In this document: positions 1 through 6,505 of the stretch, piece by piece
Position numbering within the stretch: the stretch's first letter is position 1
Layout: every line of letters starts with the position of its first letter
Origin: Bacteroidota bacterium
GTDB lineage: Bacteria > Bacteroidota > Bacteroidia > Flavobacteriales_F > PHOS-HE28
Reading direction: 5' to 3'
Assembly: GCA_963169595.1 (NCBI GenBank)
Contig: CAUJFM010000337.1
Coordinates: 1 to 9,807, forward strand
Length of the DNA: 9,807 nt
Program-made: the position numbers and the translations under genes
Notes under the pieces: generated by a model
The model's database searches: none
What the model was told of the DNA's origin: nothing
What the model saw: the letters and a program-made list of their open reading frames with translations, nothing else

Positions 1-93
1 ATCGCCGCACGCATCCGGCCTGTGCGGATGACGCCGGTACAGGTAGGCCTTGCGTCCCCGCGTTGAGCCGTTGTGGGCCTGTTGCGGACCGGG
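1..93. other. left-edge non-coding stretch with competing hairpins
   Basis: No gene can be supported here. Two short perfect inverted repeats overlap and exclude each other: CCGCAC (5-10) with GTGCGG (22-27), and CATCCG (12-17) with CGGATG (25-30). Neither is followed by a clear T-run, so a terminator cannot be claimed. One plus-strand frame is open from base 1 to a TGA at 64-66 and could be the last 21 codons of a gene outside the window, but it has no recognisable motif. On the minus strand an ATG at 14 could begin a gene running off the left edge. Confidence 0.3.
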
Positions 94-1074
94 TCAGGAG
101 CCCAGCTTCAGCTCCTTCACCTCGCCTTTCTCCGAGATCCACAGGTACTTGATCAGCTCCTTCACCTCCTTCTTCGGGAAGGCTTCGGGCAGCTGGCAGT
201 GCAGGGTGATGTTGTAGGTGTACTGCACCGGCGGCTCAGTGATCTCCGCGTGTAGCACGATGTCGAACTGGCCGTAGGGCACCTTGTTGTAGAACAGGGT
301 GTTGGGCTGCCGCACATCGTTCACCACCTGGCCCTTGCGACGGCTGTTGAGGCTGCTTTGTACGCGCGACTTGTAGGTGGTGTAGCGGTCCAGGGGGAAG
401 TAGGCCCCGTTCTTCTCCGCAGCGATGCGGTGGCTGTCGCCCACCTTCAGGCCCAGCTTGCCGAAGTTCTCCAGTTTCTGCTGCAGCAGCCGGTTGGCGA
501 ACATCCGCAGGGTGTCGTAGCAGGCGCTCTGGTCCTTCACGAAGAAGTCCACCTTCACCAGGTCATAGATCTCCTCCTTGGCGCAGGCGGTCACCAACTT
601 GTCCAGGATGCGTGCATCGCGGAAGCGGATGTGGATGTTCTTCTGGATCTCGAAGCCGGCGGGGATCTCCTGGTAGGTCCTGCTGAACAGCTTCCGGGTC
701 GTTTCCAGCTCATAGACGGGCACGAAGGACAGCATGTCCGTGAAGAAGTCGTCGGCCTTCACCCCGTGTTCCTTCACGCGTCGCATCACCGCATCCACGC
801 GGGCGCTCATCAGGCTATCGGCCTCTTCGGCGGTCTGCCCCAGCTGCGTCACGTGGAAGATGGCGAGGTAGCTGTCGGCCTTCATGTTCATCATGGCGTT
901 CACCTCCAGCACCAGTACGTTGCCCTGCAGGGAGGCCTTTACCGGCTGCTCGGCCTGTTGGAAGAAGATGCGGCTGTTGCTCTCGTACATCAGGTTGCCC
1001 ATGGCCTGGGGGCGGGCCGTGAGGCCGAGTACAAGGGCAGGCAACAGGAGGATGGCGCGTGTGCTGGGGTTCAT
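94..1074 (-). CDS. secreted SIMPL (DUF541) domain protein
   Basis: A 326-residue protein of the SIMPL/DUF541 family, whose biochemical role is poorly defined; members are usually periplasmic or membrane-attached. Residues 1-24 look like a signal peptide: one Arg, then a hydrophobic run of Leu, Ala and Val, then a small-residue region. The SIMPL domain spans about 50-305. Its familiar marks are a strand followed by a helix starting with the family's G-x-TAEEAD pattern (79-86), the 'HGVKADDFFTD' turn (103-113) leading to 'FVPVYE', and a late 'LGLKVGD' segment (207-213) matching the family's conserved GLKLG. The gene lies 45 bp downstream of the RNA methyltransferase on the same strand, so co-transcription is likely. 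The ATG at 1074 is preferred because it places the signal peptide at the N-terminus; no Shine-Dalgarno sequence is visible. Family assignment is fairly secure; a specific function cannot be given. Confidence 0.85.
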   Translation of the reverse strand: MNPSTRAILLLPALVLGLTARPQAMGNLMYESNSRIFFQQAEQPVKASLQGNVLVLEVNAMMNMKADSYLAIFHVTQLGQTAEEADSLMSARVDAVMRRVKEHGVKADDFFTDMLSFVPVYELETTRKLFSRTYQEIPAGFEIQKNIHIRFRDARILDKLVTACAKEEIYDLVKVDFFVKDQSACYDTLRMFANRLLQQKLENFGKLGLKVGDSHRIAAEKNGAYFPLDRYTTYKSRVQSSLNSRRKGQVVNDVRQPNTLFYNKVPYGQFDIVLHAEITEPPVQYTYNITLHCQLPEAFPKKEVKELIKYLWISEKGEVKELKLGS

Positions 1075-1119
1075 GTTCCGTTCGGTTTTGCGAGCGGTAC
1101 ACGAAGCCGGCCCAAGCGT

Positions 1120-2337
1120 TCAATGCGGCTCGTTCCCTTCCGGCGGCGGAGGAGGAGGAGGAGAGAGCCGACGCGAACCGGCATAGAGGTCGTAGCGGAA
1201 GAAGCGGCAATCCAGCGGTCCGTTGAAGAGCTGGACCCGCTTGGCGGGCGTGAGCCGCACAGCCTTCGCGGCTTCCAGATTGCTGGTCAGCATCCACGCG
1301 GTCCAGCCGGTCCAACGGTGCTTCAGCGTGTCGCCCACCATGGTGTACAACGCGCGGATCTCCTCGTCGTCGGAGGCACGTCCCACTCCGTGCTGGTCCA
1401 TGCGCTCGCCATAGGGCGGGTTCATGATCAGCATGCCCGGCCCGGCCGGAGGCTCCAGGTCGGCGAAGGCACAGTGGCGCAGGGTGATGGCATCCTCCAG
1501 CTTGGCCGCGCGAACGGTATCCTGGGCCTTGCGCACCGTGGTGGGGTTCACATCGCCGCCCAGCAGTACCGGCGAGGCATCGGTGATGCGTTCGATCATG
1601 GCGCCGCGGATCCTCTCCCACAGGTCGGCGTCGAAGTCGGGCCAGTGTTCGAACCCGAACTTCTCCCGGTAGTAGCCCGGTGGGATGTTCGCCGCCAGCA
1701 GCGCGGCCTCGATCAACAGCGTGCCCGAGCCGCACATGGGGTCCACCAGGGGCATCTGGCGGTCCCAACCGCTGAGCAGCACCATGCCGGCCGCGAGCAC
1801 CTCGTTCAAAGGGGCGGCGTTGGTGTCCTGCCGGTAGCCCCGTTCATGCAGCGAACCGCCGGAGCTGTCCAGCGACACGGTGCAGTGTTCGTTCACCACG
1901 TGGATGTGGATCCGCAGGGTAGGCTCGTGCAGGTACACCGAGGGCCGGCGCCCCGTCCGCTCCCGGAAGCGGTCCACGATGGCGTCCTTGGCCTTCAGCG
2001 CGAGGTACTGGCTGTTGTCGGCCCAACGCGCGTTCAGGTTGCACTTGATCAGGAAGGTGTCCGTGTTGGCCATGTGGGCATCCCAGCGGATGCGCTTCAC
2101 GCCCATGTAGAACTCCTCCGCATTGCGCGCTTGGAAGCTGGCGATGGGCACCAGCACCCGCACCGCGGTGCGCAGCATGAAGTTGGCCTTGTACAGGAAC
2201 CCGAGGTCGCCCGTGAAGCTCACCGCCCGGTTGTGGCGCTCGGTGTCGCGCGCGCCCAGCTTCACGAGTTCGGTGCGCAGCACGTCCTCCAGCCCGTGAA
2301 GGGTCTGGGCGATCATCCGGAAGGATCCCTGTTCCAT
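1120..2337 (-). CDS. rlmL: THUMP-domain class I SAM-dependent RNA methyltransferase (RlmL-type)
   Basis: A 405-residue cytoplasmic RNA methyltransferase of the RlmL N-domain/YpsC family. By homology it methylates N2 of a guanine in 23S rRNA (G2445 in E. coli numbering); that specificity is inferred. The N-terminus 'MIAQTLHGLEDVL' (8-20) is the family signature, and a THUMP RNA-binding domain follows to about residue 155. The Rossmann methyltransferase domain (about 165-385) has the SAM-binding 'DPMCGSGT' (199-206), the acidic end of strand 2 at D262 and the catalytic 'NPPYGER' (306-312), characteristic of amino-group methylation. It is only about half the length of E. coli RlmL because the C-terminal RlmK domain is absent, as in most bacteria outside the gammaproteobacteria. 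The ATG at 2337 is 7 codons before the conserved MIA start; both are possible. The C-terminus carries an odd run of seven prolines. It is probably first in a unit with the SIMPL gene. Confidence 0.93.
   Translation of the reverse strand: MEQGSFRMIAQTLHGLEDVLRTELVKLGARDTERHNRAVSFTGDLGFLYKANFMLRTAVRVLVPIASFQARNAEEFYMGVKRIRWDAHMANTDTFLIKCNLNARWADNSQYLALKAKDAIVDRFRERTGRRPSVYLHEPTLRIHIHVVNEHCTVSLDSSGGSLHERGYRQDTNAAPLNEVLAAGMVLLSGWDRQMPLVDPMCGSGTLLIEAALLAANIPPGYYREKFGFEHWPDFDADLWERIRGAMIERITDASPVLLGGDVNPTTVRKAQDTVRAAKLEDAITLRHCAFADLEPPAGPGMLIMNPPYGERMDQHGVGRASDDEEIRALYTMVGDTLKHRWTGWTAWMLTSNLEAAKAVRLTPAKRVQLFNGPLDCRFFRYDLYAGSRRLSPPPPPPPEGNEPH
1141..1161 (-). repeat. proline-codon trinucleotide repeat at the 3' end of the methyltransferase gene
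   Basis: On the plus strand this is three CGG then four AGG triplets. On the coding strand it reads (CCT)4(CCG)3, seven consecutive prolines (residues 393-399) just before the last six residues. The tract lies beyond the catalytic domain, so slippage in units of three would change tail length without breaking the frame. Confidence 0.8.
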
Positions 2338-2345
2338 GGTCGGTG

Positions 2346-2353
2346 CGAAGGTC
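2346..2353 (-). promoter_or_regulatory. possible -7-like element for the methyltransferase gene
   Basis: On the minus strand this reads GACCTTCG, one base from the TACCTTCG octamer seen upstream of the FKBP and OxyR genes. It ends 8 bases before the methyltransferase ATG, so transcripts starting here would have almost no leader. The missing first T of the TAnnTTTG-type consensus and the absence of a TTG at -33 make it weak. Confidence 0.3.
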
Positions 2354-2380
2354 GGTGGTGTGCCGCGAACCGCCAGCCGT

Positions 2381-2388
2381 TACCTTCG
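2381..2388 (+). promoter_or_regulatory. Bacteroidota-like -7 promoter element (TACCTTCG) for the FKBP gene
   Basis: TACCTTCG matches the Bacteroidota -7 consensus TAnnTTTG except for C in place of the third T. It ends 17 bases before the FKBP ATG at 2406. No convincing TTG is present at the -33 distance. The same octamer lies upstream of the OxyR gene, which strengthens the case for a real element. Confidence 0.5.
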
Positions 2389-2405
2389 CGCCCCATTCCA
2401 ACCCC

Positions 2406-3107
2406 ATGACCGTACGTCCCATCCCCGCCGTGCTGGCGATGACCATCCTCAGCGCCTGCTCGCAGGGCCAGAAAGAAGCCCGCGTCGACCTCCTTACCCA
2501 GATGGACTCGGTGAGCTATGCCATCGGCACCGACATCGGCAACAACTTCAAGCGCTCCAAGCTCGACAGTGTGAACGTCAATGCCCTCTCCATGGGCCTG
2601 CAGGACGCGCTGGACAGCGCCACCCTGATGGACGAGGCCACCGTGCAACAGGTGGTGCAGGGGTACATGATGAAGCTGCAGGAGCGCAAGATGGCCGAGG
2701 AGCGCGCCAAGGGCGAGGAGAACCGCGTGGCGGGCGAGAAGTTCCTGGCCGAGAACGGCAAGCGCACGGGCGTGGTCACCACCCCCAGCGGCCTGCAGTA
2801 TGAAGTGGTGACCCTCGGCACTGGTCCCAAGCCTGGGGCTACGGACCAGGTGAAGGTGCACTACACCGGCACGCTCATCGATGGTACCAAGTTCGACAGC
2901 TCCGTGGACCGCGGCGTACCCGCTACATTCCCAGTGAACCAAGTGATCCCCGGATGGGTGGAAGGCATCCAGCTGATGCCCACCGGCAGCAAGTTCAAGT
3001 TCTACATCCCCAGCGACCTGGGCTACGGTCCCACCGGCGCTGGTGAGAAGATCCCCGGCAACAGCACGCTCATCTTCGACGTGGAGCTGCTGGAGATCGT
3101 GAAGTAA
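2406..3107 (+). CDS. FKBP-type peptidyl-prolyl cis-trans isomerase, lipoprotein (FkpA/Mip-like)
   Basis: A 233-residue proline isomerase and chaperone for extracytoplasmic proteins. The ATG at 2406 is chosen because it gives a lipoprotein signal peptide with lipobox L15-S16-A17-C18, predicting lipid anchoring at C18. The in-frame upstream ATG at 2343 would add 21 residues that bury the signal and would also span the promoter element. Residues 27-125 form the helical FKBP N-terminal dimerisation domain ('DSVSYAIGTDIG', then a charged helix at 88-118). The C-terminal FKBP domain (about 140-232) keeps the binding-pocket residues: Y153, F163-D164, F175, V180-I181, W184 and Y207, with the closing 'LIFDVELLEI'. 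The length fits the Mip/FkpA class. It is transcribed alone, divergent from the methyltransferase, and ends at a hairpin terminator. Function is well supported; client proteins are unknown. Confidence 0.95.
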   Translation: MTVRPIPAVLAMTILSACSQGQKEARVDLLTQMDSVSYAIGTDIGNNFKRSKLDSVNVNALSMGLQDALDSATLMDEATVQQVVQGYMMKLQERKMAEERAKGEENRVAGEKFLAENGKRTGVVTTPSGLQYEVVTLGTGPKPGATDQVKVHYTGTLIDGTKFDSSVDRGVPATFPVNQVIPGWVEGIQLMPTGSKFKFYIPSDLGYGPTGAGEKIPGNSTLIFDVELLEIVK

Positions 3108-3124
3108 GCGATTGATGATCCCTT

Positions 3125-3167
3125 GGAAGGGTGTTCGGCCAGGTGCCGGGCACCCTTCCTGCTTTTC
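3125..3167 (+). terminator. intrinsic terminator after the FKBP gene
   Basis: A perfect 9-bp stem, GGAAGGGTG (3125-3133) with CACCCTTCC (3151-3159). Its loop can add an inner 4-bp stem, CGGC (3136-3139) with GCCG (3145-3148). The stem is followed by TGCTTTT, a short T-rich tail on the plus strand. It begins 17 bases after the FKBP stop. On the minus strand the hairpin lacks a downstream T-run, so it is mainly a plus-strand terminator, although it also lies just past the end of the DUF551 gene. Confidence 0.75.
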
Positions 3168-3173
3168 AGGCGT

Positions 3174-3446
3174 TCAGGGCCTCTCGGGCAGCGGCATCCA
3201 ATGCGTCACCTCGTGGAAGAAGCGGTTGCTGGTGCCTTCCCCCAGCCAGAAGTGGGGCGTTCCGGTATAACCGGTCTTGCTGGGGTTCTTCATGAAGAAG
3301 TCCAGCGCGAACCGCATCACCACCACCTCACGGAGTTCGGAGGCGCCAGTCTTACCGGGCAGGAACACGGTATGGCCGGGCACATAGCAGAGCACGCGCT
3401 CGCCATCACCTGGCAAGGCCTCATCCACAGATGTCCATCCGGCCAT
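3174..3446 (-). CDS. small DUF551-family protein
   Basis: A 90-residue protein with the DUF551 pattern. It opens with 'GWTSVDEALPGDGERVLCY' (3-21), matching the family's W-x-S-V-x-x-x-LP-x-x-G-x-x-VL start. It ends with 'VTHWMPLPERP' (80-90), matching the diagnostic THWMPLPxPP close. The middle (residues 30-79) is variable and contains 'HFWLG'. No signal peptide or membrane segment is visible, so it is probably cytoplasmic. DUF551 has no assigned function and is often found in phages and prophages, but nothing else here suggests a prophage. The gene starts 23 bp after the malate synthase-like gene on the same strand and is probably co-transcribed with it. Its base composition matches its neighbours. 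Real-gene status is well supported by the two conserved ends; the role is unknown. Confidence 0.8.
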   Translation of the reverse strand: MAGWTSVDEALPGDGERVLCYVPGHTVFLPGKTGASELREVVVMRFALDFFMKNPSKTGYTGTPHFWLGEGTSNRFFHEVTHWMPLPERP

Positions 3447-3469
3447 GCGGCCAAGATAGAGCGGGTGGT

Positions 3470-4999
3470 TCAGACCATCGGCTCCAGCGGCACGGCATCA
3501 CCGGTGATCAGCTCCAGCAGCTGTGCCTTGGCCTGCTCGGCATACCGCCGTGTGGTCTCGTCGCTTTCGCTGAACATCTTCGTCGCCTCCTTTTGCACCA
3601 GGTAGCGCAGCAGGTCGCGGTGCACGTCCAGCCCACTGCCGGTGATCACACCATGGCGGCTGTGGTTCCATTGCCACAACAGGCGCAGGTTGAGGCGCAG
3701 GGAGGTGCGGTCGTGCAGACGTCCGCCCTGGATCACCCAACCGCGGCCCTCATGCCGTTGCACAAGCGTGCGCAGGGCAGTGCGGATGCTGTCCACCAGG
3801 CTTTCCACGGTCACGGCACCCTCGGGGCGTCGCACCAGGTCGGCCGGGGTGATGTCGTCGTTGCGCAGGTAATAGAGCTGGTTGGCGCGCGCCATGCTCT
3901 TGTTGAACTCCATCATGGCCGGATTCACCGTGCCGGCATGCACCACGATGGTGCCGTCGTGGCCATCCACGGCCTCGCGCTCCTTGTCGGCCAGCATCTC
4001 CAGGTAGGAGGCCTTCACTTTCTGCTGGTCCAGCGGAGGTAGCACGAAGGATGGTGCGCCGATGGCATGGCAGCCCCGGCGGTGGCCCGTGCCGATGAGG
4101 AGCAGGCTCAGCGCGCGAAGGAAAGGGGCGTTCAGTCCGATGCGTTCGCGATCGGGCAGCACCGGCACATCCGGCCCGTTGAACAAGGCGATGTGGTCCG
4201 CCGCATAGCCCTGCGGGTCGAAGCAGAGGCCGGCGGCATGGTGCATCAGTTCGAAGAGGATCTCGTCGCATTCCAGCGCTCCGGCCACGCTGTCGATCAT
4301 CACCGTGGCGCGGAAGGTGCCGCGCTCCAGGCCGAAGTGCTCCTCCAGGGTGGAGAACAGCTGGGCCCAGAGCCGCGCTTCCAGGTGGCCGTGCACATCG
4401 CGCAGGTAGAACCACACGCCGCCCTGCCGCTCGGCCAGCACCCGCGCGCTGCTTTGCGCGAACAGGGCCAGGTCGAAGAAGGCCGCGGATACCGGATCGC
4501 CGTCGTTGGTGAGCGCGCCTTCCAGGGCGTAGAGGGGGCGGGGCACCACCATCAGGCGCGTGGGGGTGGTGGGGTTGATGCGGATGCGACCCAGCACGGG
4601 GTCCAGGTAGGCGAGGTCCAGCCGGGCCGCGCGTTCCAGGCTGCGGTGCGCGCGCAGCATGCTCCAGGTGTCGGCCGTGGTGAAGTTCCACAGGTCGGCG
4701 ATGTAGCTCTTGGCGCCGGCGTTCAGGCCATTGATCAGCTCGCTGCGCGTGGCCCCGCCGATCAGCTCCACCCGCCGTTCCAGCAGCGGTTCGGGCACGG
4801 GGCTCACCTGCCAGGCCGTTCTGCGGACATGCGCGGTCTCCTCGCGGAAGGCCACATCCCCGGAGGCCAGCGCTGCCCGGCGCACGGCGCGGTCGGCCAG
4901 CAACTCCAGTCGGCGCCGCCCGTGCCGGTGTTCCAGTTCGGTGATCAGCGCCCGAAGTGCGGGGGTGAGGATGCGGTCCTCGACGGTGCCTGTGAGCAT
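3470..4999 (-). CDS. malate synthase A-like protein with divergent active site
   Basis: A 509-residue protein aligning along its whole length with malate synthase A (AceB, about 530 residues), which condenses glyoxylate and acetyl-CoA in the glyoxylate shunt. Conserved segments are the N-terminal 'EDRILTP', 'GLNAGAKSYIAD' (91-102), 'DGDPVSAAFFD' (166-176), 'EARLW' (207-211), 'GHRRGCHAIG' (305-314), 'DGHDGT' (345-350) and the closing 'WQW' (442-444). D430 aligns with the catalytic base Asp. Key differences: the Mg ligand Glu of LIET is D236 ('MIDS'); the GRWDY segment carrying the second ligand is replaced by a stretch with G264 at that position (D268 could substitute); the FED motif is lost ('DLWNF'); and the VRPRG motif reads 'VVPRP' (R154 kept). 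The ATG at 4999 is chosen; a longer frame would need a TTG at 5056. No aceA is present nearby. It may be a weakened, altered or non-enzymatic paralogue. Confidence 0.82.
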   Translation of the reverse strand: MLTGTVEDRILTPALRALITELEHRHGRRRLELLADRAVRRAALASGDVAFREETAHVRRTAWQVSPVPEPLLERRVELIGGATRSELINGLNAGAKSYIADLWNFTTADTWSMLRAHRSLERAARLDLAYLDPVLGRIRINPTTPTRLMVVPRPLYALEGALTNDGDPVSAAFFDLALFAQSSARVLAERQGGVWFYLRDVHGHLEARLWAQLFSTLEEHFGLERGTFRATVMIDSVAGALECDEILFELMHHAAGLCFDPQGYAADHIALFNGPDVPVLPDRERIGLNAPFLRALSLLLIGTGHRRGCHAIGAPSFVLPPLDQQKVKASYLEMLADKEREAVDGHDGTIVVHAGTVNPAMMEFNKSMARANQLYYLRNDDITPADLVRRPEGAVTVESLVDSIRTALRTLVQRHEGRGWVIQGGRLHDRTSLRLNLRLLWQWNHSRHGVITGSGLDVHRDLLRYLVQKEATKMFSESDETTRRYAEQAKAQLLELITGDAVPLEPMV

Positions 5000-5182
5000 G
5001 GGAATACAAGATGACCCTCCGTATACGCGGATGAACGCCCCTGGGTTATCGACCAACGGGTGTAAAGGTCCGGCGAAGACCTGCCTGCACCCGGTGCCGA
5101 CCGCATGCCGGGGCCTTGTACTTTAGCGACCCGCCCGCCGGAACCCCCTGCGGGTCCTGTTCCACCTGAAGTCCCACCCGGC
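5000..5182. other. divergent intergenic region between the malate synthase-like and M16B genes
   Basis: This 183-bp gap separates divergent genes and should hold promoters for both. The plus-strand candidate is annotated separately. On the minus strand GGAGGG (5020-5015) lies 15 bases before the chosen malate synthase-like ATG, too far for a normal ribosome site, and no clear -7 element was found. No small ORF with recognisable content was seen. Confidence 0.4.
5119..5126 (+). promoter_or_regulatory. possible -7 promoter element (TACTTTAG) for the M16B operon
   Basis: TACTTTAG fits the Bacteroidota TAnnTTTG pattern with one substitution. It lies 56 bases before the ATG of the first M16B gene, leaving a leader of about 50 bases. 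No TTG is found at the expected -33 position, so confidence is moderate to low. Confidence 0.4.
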
Positions 5183-6505
5183 ATGAGGACAACCATCCTG
5201 ATCCCCCTGGCCACCATGCTCGCAGCACCCGCGGTCGCGCAGAAGCGCGCCATCCAGTACACCGAGTTCGATCTTGACAATGGCCTGCACGTCATCCTCC
5301 ACGAGGACCACAGCACGCCCATCGTTGCGGTGAGCGTGATGTACCACGTGGGCAGCAAGAACGAGGAGAAGGACCGCCGTGGCTTCGCCCACTTCTTCGA
5401 GCACCTGTTGTTCGAGGGCTCGGCCAACATCGACCGTGGCGAGTTCAGCAAGCATGTGGAGCGCGCCGGAGGGGTGCTCAACGCCAACACCACCGGCGAC
5501 CGCACCTATTACTATGAGGTGTTGCCCAGCAACCAGCTCGAACTGGGCCTGTGGCTGGAGAGCGAGCGCATGCTGCACGCCAAGGTGGACCAGAAGGGCG
5601 TGGACACCCAGCGCGAAGTGGTGAAGGAGGAGCGTCGGCAGCGCTACGAGAACCAGCCCTATGGGTCCATCCTCATCGAGGTGCTGAAGCGCGCCTACAC
5701 CGTGCACCCCTACCAGTGGCCCACCATCGGCTTCATGGAGGACCTGAACGCCGCCAGCGAGGCCGACTACCAGGCCTTCTACAAGAAGTTCTACGTGCCC
5801 AACAACGCGGTGCTCGTGGTGGCCGGCGACATCGACCCCGCCAAGGCCCGCGCCCTGGTCACGAAATACTTCGGCGACATCCCCAAGGGGGCACCCGTGG
5901 AGCAGCCCAAGGTGGTGGAGCCCCCGCTGGAACGCGAGGTGCGCGATGTGATCTACGACCGCATCCAGCTGCCCGCCGTGGTGCAGGGCTACCGCATTCC
6001 CGCCAACGGCACGCCCGACTACTATGCGGTGGACCTGGTGAACCGTCTGCTCAGCAACGGCAACGCCTCGCGCCTGAACCGCTCCCTGAAGGACGACCAG
6101 CAGAAGGCCGTGTACACCGGGGCCTTCTCCCTGCCCTTTGAGCAGCCCGGTCTCGCCATCATCTACGCCATTGCCAACGCCGGCGTGGATGCCCGCGAGC
6201 TGGAGCGCGCCATGGATACCGAGCTGCACCGCATCCAGAAGGAAGGCGTCAGCGCCGAGGAGTTCGCCAAGCTGATGGCCCAGCTGGAGACCGAATCCGT
6301 GCAGGACAACAGCCGCGTGGCGGGGGTGGCGGGCAACCTGGCCACCGCCTACATGCTGCTGGGCAACACCGACCTGGTGAACAGCGAACTGCAGCGGTAC
6401 CTGGCCCTGACCCCTGCCGACCTGCAGCGGGCCGCCCAGACCTATTTCAATACCGACCGGCGCGTGGTGCTCCACTACCTGCCGATGAACCAGAAACCCC
6501 AATGA
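5183..6505 (+). CDS. M16B family zinc metallopeptidase, catalytic subunit
   Basis: A 440-residue secreted insulinase/processing-peptidase family protein. Residues 1-20 are a signal peptide ending in A-V-A-Q, which fixes the start at 5183; the frame continues upstream to 5105 but that would bury the signal. The peptidase domain (about 27-195) carries the inverted zinc motif HFFEH (H70, E73, H74), within a 'GFAHFFEHLLFEGS' block. The third ligand is E149 or E150 in 'VVKEERRQRYENQP', about 76 residues further on, so the site is intact. The second, structurally similar domain spans about 200-420 and includes 'LLSNGNASRLNRSL'. Family members of this size usually work as a heterodimer with an inactive partner, and the next gene supplies one. 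The two overlap by ATGA and are surely co-translated. Predicted to degrade peptides in the periplasm; substrates are unknown. No Shine-Dalgarno sequence is visible. Confidence 0.95.
   Translation: MRTTILIPLATMLAAPAVAQKRAIQYTEFDLDNGLHVILHEDHSTPIVAVSVMYHVGSKNEEKDRRGFAHFFEHLLFEGSANIDRGEFSKHVERAGGVLNANTTGDRTYYYEVLPSNQLELGLWLESERMLHAKVDQKGVDTQREVVKEERRQRYENQPYGSILIEVLKRAYTVHPYQWPTIGFMEDLNAASEADYQAFYKKFYVPNNAVLVVAGDIDPAKARALVTKYFGDIPKGAPVEQPKVVEPPLEREVRDVIYDRIQLPAVVQGYRIPANGTPDYYAVDLVNRLLSNGNASRLNRSLKDDQQKAVYTGAFSLPFEQPGLAIIYAIANAGVDARELERAMDTELHRIQKEGVSAEEFAKLMAQLETESVQDNSRVAGVAGNLATAYMLLGNTDLVNSELQRYLALTPADLQRAAQTYFNTDRRVVLHYLPMNQKPQ

Noticed and set aside
1..66. Possible C-terminal end of a plus-strand gene entering from the left
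   Set aside because: Only 21 codons with no motif, so it cannot be distinguished from chance.
358..2409. 683-codon open frame on the plus strand opposite the SIMPL and methyltransferase genes
   Set aside because: It is an antisense shadow of two well-recognised genes, made possible by high GC and strong third-position bias. It is rich in His, Val, Gly and Gln and has no domain pattern.
3125..3159. Hairpin as a terminator for the DUF551 unit on the minus strand
   Set aside because: No T-run follows the stem on the minus strand, so only plus-strand termination is claimed.
3431..5014. Plus-strand open frames opposite the malate synthase-like gene
   Set aside because: They have shadow composition (Ala, Gly, Gln, His, Val) and no motifs. 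The minus strand aligns with AceB along its full length.
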